NCBI RefSeq assembly: GCF_001641265.1
Contig: NW_020167552.1
Location: 1-64,000, forward strand
Reading direction: 5' to 3'
Length of the DNA: 64,000 nucleotides
From: Pseudogymnoascus destructans
Lineage: Eukaryota > Ascomycota > Leotiomycetes > Thelebolales > Thelebolaceae
Part shown: positions 10,581-20,994 of the stretch, one piece after another
Numbering within the stretch: the stretch's first letter is position 1
Layout of the letters: the number at the start of each line of letters is the position of its first letter
The notes under the pieces: generated by a model
The model's database searches: none
The model's input: only the letters and a program-made list of their open reading frames with translations
Told to the model about the DNA's origin: nothing
Made by a program: the position numbers and the translations under genes

Positions 10581-11438
10581 TCACTGCTTTCCAAAACTCG
10601 ACTTCCACGCGCTCTCCACGATGCCCCAATACCGCTTGCTATCCTTGGGCATATGGCTCACATGCTGGGTGCCCTCAAACAGCTCCCCGCACGCCTCATA
10701 ACCCAGCGCCCTCGCCTTAGCCATATGGTCCTCTACATCCCCCCACTGCACCATATCGTCCTCGCGGCTGTAGATATACGCCCTTGGCACCTTCTTCGAG
10801 AAAAGCTCGTGGCGATTCATCATTTTGGAGTACGTTATGATCGGATTCTCTATTCCCTTCACCCACCATACAGCTTTGTACAAGACGTACGCCGCACCCA
10901 GCACGGCTGTCGCGAGAGTGCGGATGATGAAGTTCTTGGGCAGCCCGGCCGTGACGGCTCGGAGGTCTGGCCAGAAGCGCGGGTAGCCGGGGCCGCTGTC
11001 GAAGATCTGGGCTTGGATCGGGAGGGGGTCGCCGGTGCGTCGGTTGTATTCTTCTGTGGTGAGGGCGGTGTTTTTTAGGCCGCCGTTGGAGAAGCTGTGG
11101 AGGAGGATCCTGGTGTTTGATGGGAGGGCTTGTAGTTTAGCGGCGACGGGCGAATAAACTTTGGTCTCGCTGGCCTTGGAGCGCAAAACGACATCTTTGG
11201 CCCAGGCGGTGACGAGAATAATGCTGGCGTTGGGGAAGAGCGTCTTGTAGTATTCGGTGTATTTCGCGATGTGTTTGGGTTGGGCGTCGAGCCAAGACAT
11301 GAACAGGATCACATCGGGGTGAGGAGGTGACACTTGGTCCCTCAAAGGGTCCCCAGATTTTGGAGCTTCGTAGATGTATGAATTTGGACCAAGAGACCTG
11401 AAGCCTTCAAGGGCCTTGGGGACAGGTGCTGGCGCCAT
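10581..11438 (-). CDS. DUF829/TMEM53-family protein (PaxU-like alpha/beta-hydrolase fold)
   Basis: Single-exon gene of 285 aa. The first ATG in a good context is at 11436-11438, giving MAPAPVPKALEGF; the frame is open further upstream but only with a non-ATG start. The order of elements is an N-terminal strand block with PDVILFMSWLDAQPKH, ILVTAWAKD, then RILLHSFSNGG (nucleophile-elbow-like, Ser in SFSNG), FDSGPG, a hydrophobic stretch LGAAYVLYKAVWWVKG, PRAYIYSREDDMVQW and a late His in GTQHVSHM. This is the layout of the DUF829 family, which includes TMEM53 and fungal PaxU. PaxU sits in indole-diterpene clusters, but no other secondary-metabolism gene is near, so a general membrane-associated hydrolase-like role is more likely. 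It is divergent from the Ap4A phosphorylase gene, with a 412-bp shared upstream region. Confidence 0.85.
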   Translation of the reverse strand: MAPAPVPKALEGFRSLGPNSYIYEAPKSGDPLRDQVSPPHPDVILFMSWLDAQPKHIAKYTEYYKTLFPNASIILVTAWAKDVVLRSKASETKVYSPVAAKLQALPSNTRILLHSFSNGGLKNTALTTEEYNRRTGDPLPIQAQIFDSGPGYPRFWPDLRAVTAGLPKNFIIRTLATAVLGAAYVLYKAVWWVKGIENPIITYSKMMNRHELFSKKVPRAYIYSREDDMVQWGDVEDHMAKARALGYEACGELFEGTQHVSHMPKDSKRYWGIVESAWKSSFGKQ

Positions 11439-11850
11439 CGAGAGATGTCTGGGCCGAGAGATAGTTTCGATTGGAGGGTTGCAAAGAGGAAGCAAGAATA
11501 AATGCGCAATGGAAAGAGATGTAGTCCTACCTAAATCAACATGCCTTGTTGAATAGTGCCGCTGATTCAAAGCTCATTCAGAGTTACCTTGATGAGTATT
11601 TACCAAATTATCCCACCGTCGGAGAATTTGTGGATGCCTCGGCCCCATCTGTCGCGTCGTCGCGTCGCGGTCATCCAGTACCTGGTTGGCTCAACGTAAG
11701 GCTATTTTTCAGCCTTGCAGGTTTAAGGGCCTCCATCAAAGTGACGTACGCGGGGCTCCAACATCAAACTCATGTAATGCCCAGCTTTGACTTACTTCAA
11801 CGACATAATAACTCCAACTCAATCCTTTAAATTCATACTTTTAAGCCATT

Positions 11851-13183
11851 ATGAGCTCCATTAAAATTCCAGATGGGTTACCCATTATTGTCGCAGCCAG
11901 GTTCCAAGAAGCCAAGGAATCGGGCGACCTTCTCGCCTTCGACAGCACAGCGGCAGTGTTGGATGTGAATGGCATTCCTGTAACTATCCCTCGTGTCTCG
12001 TTCTTTCCTATATAACCTCCATCGTTCTTTCCCTCATATTGTTTCTTGCCCCTTCCTATATTGTCCCTCGTTCCTTCCTTCATATTACCCTCGTTCCTTC
12101 CTATATTCCCCTCGTGCTTACAAATATATTCTCCCTCGTTCGTTCCTTCCTTTTATTCCTTCCTACATTCTCCCTCGCTCCTTCCTATGGCCATCTCTCA
12201 TTCTTTCCGGTATCTCCCCTTCGTTCCTTCCTCCAACCCTCCCCTTTGCTCCTTCCCATATCCCCCATCGTTCCTTCCCCCAAAAAAACAAAGACCCCAG
12301 CTAACCTTTACCCCCCCAGTTCCAACTCCGCTACTGCCCAACACTAAAATCCAAACCCAAATCCAACAGCCCCACCACCTCCTCCTCCACCCCCTTCAAC
12401 CCCTTCCTCAACCCCCCCGCCCCCCTCTTCATCACCCCCATCGGCCCCTCCCACCACCTCGTCCTCAACAAGTTCGCCCTAACCCCCAACCACACCATCC
12501 TCGCCACTTCGACCTTCGCCTCCCAAACCGACCCCCTCGCCGCTGACGATCTAGAAGCCGTCTACGCCCTCCTCTCTGCCTATCGCTCTGCAGGGCAGCG
12601 GCTCTTCGGGTTTTTCAATAGCGGACCTCACTCGGGGGCTAGCCAGCCGCATCGACATGTTCAGTTTTTGCCTGTGGATTCGATGAGGAAGGGGTTGGGA
12701 GAGGGGGAGTGGGAGTTACTCGCCGATAGATTAGGGGAGGCGCAAGCGAAGATCCCGTTTACGTATTTTGCTGCGCCGATAAAGGGAAGCCCCTCGCCGG
12801 AGAAGTTGCACGAGACGTATTTGGCCTTGCATAAGATGGCGAGGTATGCGATGGATACTTTTGAGAAGAGGGCAGGGAAGGAGGGGGGGGGGGAGATGAG
12901 TTATAACCTCGCCTTCACGGATTCGTCGATGGTGATTTTGCCGCGGAGGGCGGAGGGCATGGCGTTCCCTACTGGGCTAGAGGATCCGAAGGAAACGGGT
13001 GTGGTGGCGCTGAATGGCACGGTGCTGGGGGGTACGCTGCTGGTTAAGGATGAGTTAGAGTGGAAGGCGCTAAGGGAAGATGGAGGGAAGTTGAAGGAGG
13101 TGTTGGAGAGGATTGGGATTCCGTTTTCGGCGTTTGCGGGGGACATTTTGGGGTGGAAGGGGGCGCCGAGTGGTGCGTTATAG
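11851..13183 (+). CDS. APA2: Ap4A phosphorylase (diadenosine tetraphosphate phosphorylase, APA1/APA2 type)
   Basis: Two exons, 11851-11979 and 12320-13183, join in phase 0 and give 330 aa. The enzyme splits Ap4A with phosphate to ADP and ATP and belongs to the GalT/HIT fold group. Visible: VNGIP joining to FQLRYCP across the intron, GPSHHLVLNKFAL, FFNSGPHSGASQPHRHVQFLP (here split: the HRHVQ box with the catalytic histidine is near residue 155), and a C-terminal domain with MSYNLAFTDSSMVILPRR and NGTVLGGTLLV. These are hallmarks of yeast Apa1/Apa2. The 340-nt intron is far longer than its neighbours and consists of pyrimidine-rich repeats. A Thr/Pro-rich insert follows the LRYCPTL box. Assignment to APA2 rather than APA1 is arbitrary. 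Confidence 0.92.
11990..12300 (+). repeat. Pyrimidine-rich degenerate tandem repeat inside the APA2 intron
   Basis: Units of about 25-38 bases built on CCCTCGTTCCTTCCTATATT recur about ten times with drift. The tract fills almost the whole intron between the donor at 11980 and the acceptor at 12319. The strong strand asymmetry (C and T on the coding strand) extends the polypyrimidine tract normally found before an acceptor. Confidence 0.85.
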
Positions 13184-13221
13184 GATTTGCTAGTCAACGA
13201 GCACGTCTCTCAAGTTCCAGG

Positions 13222-13340
13222 TTTTGCGCATATTCGTCAAACAAGGAGTTGATTCTGCGCAAATCTGGCACAATCGCCCGAGGCGATTCGGGTGCTTTTG
13301 CGCATATTCATTAACAAGGGAATGGGTTTTGCGCAAATCT
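13222..13340. repeat. Two imperfect direct copies, each with a GCGCAT...TGCGCAAAT arrangement
   Basis: A block starting TTTTGCGCATATTC and ending TGCGCAAATCT occurs at 13222-13267 and again at 13296-13340. It lies between the convergent 3' ends of the Ap4A phosphorylase and DUF7704 genes and could belong to their 3' ends. Confidence 0.75.
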
Positions 13341-13350
13341 ATCTCCTTCC

Positions 13351-13875
13351 TCACTTCTTCACCTTCCCCCCAACCTTCCCCCCAACCTTCTCCCCAACCT
13401 TCCCCCCAACCTTCCCCGGCAACCCCACCCCCATCAAAAACGCCACCCTCAAAGCAGCCGCCACATACACAAACCCCAAATTCCCCCAATCCATCGCATT
13501 CCACCGCGCCACATTCCAATACCCCTCCCACCCCACCGCCTCCCTCACACTCCACACATGCCCTACATCCGCTACCAACAAGCCAAATAGGAAGACGCGC
13601 CACACGGCGAGGTCGTTCGTGGTGCGCAGGAGCGTCGCTTCGGTGAGGGAGAGGAGGAGGTAGAGGTTTGCTAGCTGTTGGAGGACGATTGCGGTGGAGG
13701 GGGGGAGGAGAGCAGGAGGGGGGACGGAGGGGGTGGTGAGGGTGAGGTAGTGGTGGGGTTGGAAGTAGGCGAAGTAGGCGCCGAGGAGGGTGGAGAGGGG
13801 CTCGATTGTTAGGAAGAAGGTTGTGTAGAGGAGGGGGAGGCGGAAGGAGGTGGGGGTGGTGGGTTTGGGTGGCAT
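13351..13875 (-). CDS. DUF7704-type small integral membrane protein
   Basis: Single exon, 174 aa. Four hydrophobic segments are visible: LPLLYTTFFLTIEPLSTLLG, a stretch around QLANLYLLLSLTEATLL, VWRVFLFGLLVADVGHVW and FVYVAAALRVAFLMGVG. The ARWNAMDWGNLGFVY box is what I associate with the fungal DUF7704 family. No biochemical role is known to me. The C-terminus is an unusual basic tail of repeating KVGG units, encoded by a 12-bp tandem repeat (CTTCCCCCCAAC on the plus strand) at about 13360-13415, probably a strain-variable addition. Convergent with the Ap4A phosphorylase gene. Confidence 0.8.
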   Translation of the reverse strand: MPPKPTTPTSFRLPLLYTTFFLTIEPLSTLLGAYFAYFQPHHYLTLTTPSVPPPALLPPSTAIVLQQLANLYLLLSLTEATLLRTTNDLAVWRVFLFGLLVADVGHVWSVREAVGWEGYWNVARWNAMDWGNLGFVYVAAALRVAFLMGVGLPGKVGGKVGEKVGGKVGGKVKK

Positions 13876-14194
13876 CGTGGTGGTAGTGTGGTGGTGGTGT
13901 GAGGATCTGTGTTGAGGTTAGTCTTCGGGTGTGCGGGTGTAGTAGGTAGATGGGATTGATCTTACCGTGATAGTTTGCTCAATTGAGACGATGTGGACGA
14001 TGAGGGACGGTGTAAGCCTTACAGCAGGGTTAGAAAATCAATTATAATCATGATTATTAGGTCGTAATCATAATCATGATTATTTACAAAGCGCAACGTA
14101 CTTCACAAGCGAGCGCGCCACCCAAGTGAGCGCGCCACTTCCCGACGAGATGAGGCCTTCTTTCAGTGTACGCCTAATTACTCAACAACGGAAC

Positions 14195-14506
14195 ATGTCT
14201 TCACCTTCATATGAAGCAAGGGTCATTCTTGCTATCGAAGCCCTTAAAAGCAACCCAAATGCAAGCGTTAGGTCAATAGCACATGTATATAACGTGGACC
14301 GTAAGACGTTAACTCAGCGACGCGACCGACGGACTGCACGACGCGACACAAACCTAAATCACAGAAGCTTACAGTCCTAGAAGAGGAGGCCATTGTGAAG
14401 AGAGTCCTTGAGCTAGATGCGCGATCTTTTCCACCTAGGGTGTGTATAGTGCAAGATATGGCTAATCGACTACTCCACGCACGCAATATGCAACCTGTTG
14501 GATATT
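14195..14506 (+). pseudogene. Fot1/pogo-type transposase N-terminal fragment
   Basis: The ATG at 14195 opens a frame with a psq-like helix-turn-helix: EARVILAIEALKSN, SVRSIAHVYNVDRKTL and RRTARRD. The frame stops at 14380. The expected continuation (KLTVLEEEAIVKRVLELD, FPPR, DMANRLL) follows in another frame from about 14357, so a frameshift is present. Homology ends near 14506, just after the QPVG residues, where a 30-bp inverted repeat and then unrelated repeats begin. AT-rich TAATCATGATTAT sequence at 14036-14090 and its near reverse complement at 16605-16640 may be the terminal repeats of the original element. Inactive. Confidence 0.75.
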
Positions 14507-14526
14507 GATAATCGACAATAAGCGGA

Positions 14527-14597
14527 GCACCCCCCCGGTTCTGCTTATTGCTTTTACCCTCCTGGCGTAAAAGCAATAAGCAGAACCGGGGGGGTGC
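14527..14597. repeat. Perfect 30-bp-arm inverted repeat
   Basis: Arms 14527-14556 and 14568-14597 are exact reverse complements around an 11-base loop, including a run of seven C matched by seven G. It starts 20 bases after the point where the Fot1-like fragment breaks off. It could be a foldback insertion, a template-switch scar or a minimal MITE. Confidence 0.92.
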
Positions 14598-14739
14598 AGC
14601 ACTCACTTAGGAGGTTGCACTCTGTATACTAATGTGCAAGATGGTATTGGCCTGCGAGGATGATAAATGGTAGGATTGCTTTCTGCGTCCCTATACCCTG
14701 TATAACTGTTGCCTACTCACGGTTACTGGGTTGAGATAG

Positions 14740-16276
14740 TGTCATACTGACATTTGTTGCACTCAGCTTGCTATCAAACTCAAGAGCAAACTTAGAAATC
14801 TCCTCCTCAAACCTACAAGTCACTATTTTGGCTTGTTGTAATGGTGGGTGCACCAGATGTGAGAATCTAGCCACCCAAGGAAGGGATGATTTTACTAAGA
14901 CAACACACTGTCTTAGGAAAAAGAGCCAAAGGGTGTAGCTTAGACTATTCCACAATGCAGCAATCAGGTGTATGATGTAGTGGAGTGGTTTAGACAAGTT
15001 TGTAATGGTGGGTGCACCAGATGTGAGAATCTAGCCACCCAAGGAAGGGATGATTTTACTAAGACAACACACTGTCTTAGGAAACAGAGCCAAAGGGTTG
15101 TAGCTTAGACTATTCCACAACGCAGCAATCAGGTGTGTGATGTAGTGAAGTGGTTCAGACAAGTTGCAACAAATGTTGAGTCTGGGAACTCAGGGGTAAG
15201 TCAGAGGTTAACACCTCACTGACTTTTCAGAAACAAGGAGTAACAAGATCAATGCTTGGAAGCTTGTAAAAGACGTGGAAGTATGTGATAGTCGATTTAC
15301 TGTATTGCCTGCTTGCCCTTTCTTAAGGAAAGGGCAATCCTGTAATGTTGGGTGCACCAGATATGAGAATCTAGCCACCCAAGGAAGGGATGAATTTACT
15401 AAGACAACACACTGTCTTAGGAAACAGAGCCAAAGGGTTGTAGCTTAGACTATTCCACAACGCAGCAATCAGGTGTATGATGTGGTGAAGTGGTTTAGAC
15501 AAGTTGCAACAAATGTTGAGTCTGAGAACTCAGGGGTAAGTCAGAGGTTAGCACCTCACTGACTTTTCAAAAACAGAGAATAACAAGATCAATGCTTGGA
15601 AGCTTGGAAAAGACGTAGAAGTATGTGCTAGTCGATTTACTGTATTGCCTGCTTGCCCTTTCTTAAGGAAAGGGCAATCCTATTTATGCCAAAGGAGTGT
15701 AGTTCTCTCATTTTCCATGACTTTCCATGACTAACCAGGCTTGGTAAATGTATTAGAAATCAAGTGCAACCCACAACTAGCTTGCTAATCATGTAGTGAA
15801 CGTAAGAGAATTCCATAGAACCATCTCTTGGGTTCCTAGCCTATAGGAAGTGAAAAGGAGGTCCAAGGTCAGAGTACCTATAGATAAATTATGTCATAAC
15901 TTAACCAATCTTGTGGGTAACTAAGGAGCGATGACGTGTAATGAATCATAGAGGGTTGTAGAAGCTTCTAGAGCTATCGTTCATGTTCCTAGGCCTCTAG
16001 TTGGTAGAGATATGCCATGTGGTAGTATTGGCCCACCCCCTTAAGGAGGAGATTTTCTTAATAACTTGTTCAATGAGTGTCCAAATGATATGCCGTGATG
16101 TATGTAGCATAAACAGATGTAGTAGAAGAGTTTGCAGCAATCGTTGAGTAGTATTGCTTCTGTTGTTGGTGTGATAAGCCAAGATATGTATGGTGACTTG
16201 TAGGTTTGAGGAGGAGATTTCTAAGTTTGCTCTTGAGTTTGATAGCAAACTGAGTGCAACGAATGTCAGTATGACA
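14740..16276. mobile_element. 1.54-kb non-autonomous element with 84-bp terminal inverted repeats
   Basis: The left end 14740-14823 (TGTCATACTGACATT...) and the right end 16193-16276 are reverse complements over 84 bases with two visible mismatches. The interior has no transposase frame and is made of tandem units, listed separately. No clear target-site duplication flanks the ends. A third copy of the outer 48 bases lies at 40344-40391, so this terminus has moved or been copied elsewhere. The superfamily is not recognised. Confidence 0.8.
14837..15680. repeat. Tandem array: one 164-bp partial and two 340-bp units
   Basis: Units begin TGTAATG(G/T)TGGGTGCACCAG at 14837, 15001 and 15341. The first copy stops after 164 bases; the next two run about 340 bases and end with a hairpin TTGCCCTTTC-TTAA-GGAAAGGGCAA. 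Copies differ at scattered sites only. The array lies inside the inverted-repeat element. Confidence 0.88.
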
Positions 16277-16433
16277 GGTCAGAGTACCCACATAGACAAA
16301 TTATGTCATAACTTAACCAATCTTGTGGGTAACTAAGGAGCGATGGCATGTAATGAATCATAGAGGGTTGTAGAAGCTTTTGGAGCTATTGTTCATTAGG
16401 CCTCTAGTTGATAGAGATATGTCATGTGTAGTA
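15867..16433. repeat. Direct duplication of about 160 bp spanning the element's right end
   Basis: A block starting GGTCAGAGTACC and ending near AGAGATATG(C/T)CATGTG occurs at about 15867-16026 inside the element and again at about 16277-16433, starting at the base after the right terminal repeat. The copies are very similar. The second copy outside the element suggests partial tandem duplication or recombination between copies. Confidence 0.8.
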
Positions 16434-17603
16434 GTAGCTTATTTAAATGGCATTAGGGTTAGCAAAATTAGTTAACATATTCAAGAATATTTAGATATTC
16501 AAGAATTACGTAAGCTTTGAATATTCAAATTCATGAATTTAAATAGTAATTTTCTATAGTTCTCTAGAAACATTTCAGCTTTTCTAATAACGAAGCCTAA
16601 TAAGGTATAGGGTTATAATTATGATTATAATCAATTTTCTCCGTAACGTCTTATGATGCATGTACTCCAGATGACGTGACCAACCCATCTACGAATTCTG
16701 GTACTGTACCTGGACCTGAGATCCAGATATTTCAAAAGATTTCCTCACTATCGATGTAAATGATATGTGAGATTTGATACATCTTCCAACTGTGTCCTGC
16801 GAATACCCCCCTGTGAACCAATCTATGTCGCCCGCCACCAGCCTCGTCGGCATCTCCTGTAAAGGACTTCTTGGCGAGTAGGGCAGTGGGAAGTCACGGG
16901 AAGGAATATACGTAGAATCCTGGTCTATTGATACGAAGACTGAACGCTGACCTCCCTCCGAAGGTCCGCGTTCCTACTATATAGTTCTACGTGTCCTGTC
17001 CGGACCGACATGCCTCCGTCTTGGCACTGAAGGGCACGTGAGTATTGCCCGCACGTGATTCGGTTCGTGACATCTCCCTAGATTGAAACGAAACTGCCAA
17101 TCATCAGATTTAATTCCCGAGCCAACCAGGCGAATCACCTGCGAAAAAACTACGAAAATCCTTGGAAATTTAATTTTTTAGTCTCTCGCCATGAGAGAAA
17201 TACTTGTATAAACAATTCCCATTTCTGACCGCCCCTACTTCTGAAGTCGTATCTATCCTCTACATGATAATATCACTCCGTGGCAAACTTTTGATGCCCA
17301 GTGTTTATTTACACTGTGATTCTTAGGCTCTACCTACTTTGTTATCTGTCGCTTCTATCTGTTATCCACAACTACTCCAAATAGACGACTGTCCTTAAAG
17401 CCAGCACTGGCCAGCGAGGGCCCATCTTCCCCATATTTCGTCAAAGAAGAAAGCAGAGCCTCGATCCCCTAATCTGCGACGGCGACTTTCGAACTTGCGC
17501 CCTGGAGAATCTTCGCGAGAGCGTCGACCGCGTCGCACCTTCCTCCTCCGTTCCTCCCCACGACCCACCCCCTGTGGATTCCCTCCGCGCGACATCACCA
17601 ACA
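16434..17603. other. AT-rich repeat debris followed by the F-box/WD40 promoter region
   Basis: 16434-16680 is very AT-rich with short self-complementary stretches and a possible Fot1-type terminal repeat near 16605-16640. From about 16680 to 17603 the composition is mixed; a CACGTGA-like site lies near 17034. This is most likely the upstream region and leader of the F-box/WD40 gene. No gene seen. Confidence 0.55.
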
Positions 17604-19862
17604 ATGGAGAAGTCGCAATCCACCCTCTACGTCGATGACGTCGACCAGACCACAGCATCCTTCTACATCCCCTCCCATACCGACTCGGGTACCAGCGCGT
17701 GCCCTCATGCATACCCACCCGCCATCCGCCGCCAACGCCTGCGCTCCCTCCCCCTCGGCATCGGAGACGATGTAGCCGACCTCTTCCGCCGCTCCATGCA
17801 CCTCGGCTCCTCCTCCCAAGACACCTTTATCGAGAGAGAGGACAAGGGCAAGTCCTCTTCCTCCTCCACCACCGTCGCCGCGTCAACCGCAACCCCCAAA
17901 CTCCCAAAGCCAGAAACCCGCATACGTGGCCTCATCCGCCGCGCCTCCGTCTCACTTCTCAACCACGCGAAGCCGCGTCGCGCCTCACACTCGCACGCCG
18001 ACATGCCGTTCGATCCCGCAGGCGCGCGCCCCACGACCTCCGCGGGCGCGGCGTGGCATAAGCTGAAGAGTGCGGCGAGCTTTAGGCATACGAGGGCGGA
18101 GACGGTGGGGTATGGGTATAGGGGACATCATGAGGCGCTGCGGGCGTTTGATGATGTCGATGAGCCTATTCCTGGGAAGGGGAATGCGCCGCCTATTATA
18201 CCGAGGAGGGGCGGGGGGGAGGCGGCTAGGGCGACGGCGGCGGCGCAGAATGAGATGCTGAGACGCAGGCAGATTGAGAAGGAGGTGTATTTGGATTATG
18301 AGAGTGCGGTTGAGCTGGCGCTGCCGCAGTATAGTTTGGCGCAGCGCGATGAGAAGGAAGATGCTATTGTGCGGGTTGATTTCGTGAGCAGTCTGCCTGA
18401 GGAGCTGGCGGTGCACATTCTTTCGATGCTGGATCATAGGGTACTGGCTCAGGCGTCGGAGGTGTCGAAGAGATGGTATCAGGTGGCTAATACCAACTAT
18501 GTGTGGAAGGAGTCATTCTATCGCGACAAATCGACTACGTTTGCTATGGGCCATCCAGTGAAACCTGGCACTGGCCTTGGACTCCCGCCGACACTGCCAG
18601 ATAAGGAATGGAAGCAGGTGTACAAGGCGCGACAGCAGCTGGAACGAAACTGGCGCGAGGGCGAGGCCTTAGCTGTCTACCTCCACGGGCACATGGACAG
18701 CATCTACTGCGTCCAGTTCGACGAGTAAGTTTTCCCTACACTCATACATTTGCCCACAATCTAACGAATCCGCAGACACAAAATCATCACCGGCTCCCGC
18801 GACAAAACCTTCCGCGTCTGGGACATCCACACCTACAAATGCCTCCTCGTCGTCGGCCCCCCCTCCCTCATCTCCTCCCCCACCCTCCTCACCACCGCCA
18901 CCGGCACCCCAACCCACTACGCCGAAGTCTCCGTCCCCCAACCCTCCACCGGCGTGCAAAGCCTCGAACCCGACATAACCGGCCACAGCACCCCCCCCAC
19001 CCTCTCCTACGCCACCCACCACGATGCCTCAATCCTCTGCCTCCAATACGACGCCTTCACCCTCATCACCGGCTCCTCGGACGGGACTTGCATCATCCAC
19101 TCCATCGCTGACTCCTACCGCCCCATCCGCCGCCTGCAGCACCACACTGCCGCGGTACTGAACTTGGCGTTCGATGATAAATACATCGTCACCTGCTCCA
19201 AGGACTGCACCATCGCCGTGTTCCACCGCGACACCGGGGCTCTGCATCGGCATCTGCACGGACACACGGGACCGGTTAATGCGGTGCAGTTGCGCGATAA
19301 TGTGGTGGTGAGCTGTAGTGGCGATTTCAGCGTTAGGCTGTGGAATATTGAGACTGGACGCTGTATTCGCGAGTTTGCGGGTCATACGAAGGGGTTGGCG
19401 TGTTCCCAGCTTAGTGATGATGGGAGGCTCATCGCTTCAGCTGGTAATGACCAGGTCATCCGCATCTGGGACGCCCATACCGGCGACTGTGTCCGGACCA
19501 TCGACGCGCATGAACTCCTCGTGCGATCCCTACACATCGACTCCGTCTCCGGCCGTCTGATAAGCGGGAGCTACGACCACGGTATCAAGGTATTTGATCT
19601 CGCGACGGGGGGGCTGCTGCTGGATTTCCAGAAGTGGCATGCGAGTTGGGTCCTAGGGGCGAGGGGGGATTATAGGAGGATTGTTAGTACGGGGCAGATT
19701 CCGAGGGTGTTGATTATGGATTTTGGGGGTGGTGTTGACGGTATCGACGCTTTGGAATCGGGACCACAGTTGGCGCCGCAGGAGGTGGGACGTGTGGAGG
19801 TGGATGCGTGGGTTAGGAGGGATAAGGTTGAGAGGGGGGGGTGGAGGGTGGCGTGTTCTTAA
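17604..19862 (+). CDS. F-box and WD40-repeat protein (SCF substrate receptor)
   Basis: Two exons, 17604-18724 and 18776-19862, join in phase 2 (GA+A, Glu) and encode 735 aa. The first ~255 residues are low-complexity, Ser/Arg-rich and probably disordered. An F-box follows at about 258-305 (VSSLPEELAVHILSMLDH, then SKRWYQVANTNYVWKE). After it come seven WD-type repeats, for example GHMDSIYCVQFDE/HKIITGSRDKTFRVWD across the intron, HTGPVNAVQ...SGDFSVRLWN and HTKGLACSQ...SAGNDQVIRIWD. Family members bind Skp1 through the F-box and phosphorylated substrates through the propeller. It resembles the Pof1/Met30/Fbxw class, but the exact orthologue is not clear, so no symbol is given. An upstream non-ATG in-frame extension begins at 17574; the first ATG is used. 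Confidence 0.92.
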
Positions 19863-20994
19863 GACGTGCTGTGTTTTGTTCTCGGTGTGTTGAGTTGTGT
19901 GTTCTCGGTATGGTGTTGTTGGTGATTTTGGGAAGGGGGGGATGGGGGATAGGTGTGTCTTTTTTTGGGAGGGGGAGCAAGAGGCGTTTGGCGGGGTGAT
20001 TTAGTATATGGGTGATCAGGTTAGCGGGCGTTTTTACTTTTATTTTTGTGTTCTTTCTTATCCTTTTTTTCTATCTACCCTCGAGACCTGATGGCCTGGT
20101 ATTATGGCTCAGGGAGGGGGGTATCAAGATAGCGGTCTTGCATTGCGTGGCTTAGCATAAGAGCACAGAAAGACAGAAAGTCAGACAGACAGCATATAGC
20201 GCGAGGCGTGGGTTATAGACAAAACAGACACAAGACAGATACAGATAAACAGACAAAATAAAGAGACGGACAGAAAGACAGAGAGCCTAGACAATACAAA
20301 AGACACTGGCACTGTGACGTAAATTGTGCTCTTGTTAGTAATATCCAGGTGCATGAATTATCGTGATGTGCGGAGATCCCCTCCGAACCCCTTTCTATGG
20401 AAGTCCCAAAACCCGTTCCTATGATCTTAGACATATCTACCTCCCCTGTTCCCGGAAGCACTCGCATCCTCACGCATCTTCATCCCATCTCTGTAGCTCT
20501 GTCCGGATCATGCCGACTCTGCATCCCGGATCCTGAGACGCGGATCCACGCGCCATCGTCGCATGGACCAGTACTTTGTGATTCCGGCAGCTATGCATCC
20601 CCCAATTTTGAAACACCGCGCAACCCGGAGTCGTTCGAGGCTGAACGTGGAGGATGGGAAAGGTCGCCTACTACATTTCTGCATTATCATCGTTGGCGAT
20701 CCGAGCGTTGTTGGATCTGAGACTCGATTGCGCTGTGTTGTCGTCACACCCGTGCTCTGCCAACCGTGACGCGGTCCCGGCGCCGCGAGGTATCACTTTC
20801 ATGGGAGGCTCAATATGGGAATTTCACATTTGCGGATTGACGCATCGTGCGTCGGGTTTGAGCAAAGCTTTACCTTGGGCGAAATGTAAGGAGGTGGTCA
20901 CCGGCTCAGTTCCAGGGGTATATAGGCTCTCCCTTGCTCGTCTCACAGCTCACTTCCTCAGACAAGAAAAAAATCGAGTTTTGCGCTTAACTCG
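19863..20994. other. Intergenic region with a GACA-rich low-complexity tract
   Basis: No gene recognised. G/T-rich 3' flank of the F-box/WD40 gene runs to about 20100. An imperfect GACA/GACAGA tract occupies about 20160-20290. The remainder to 20994 is mixed-composition and may be the old promoter of the ERF4-like pseudogene. Confidence 0.6.
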
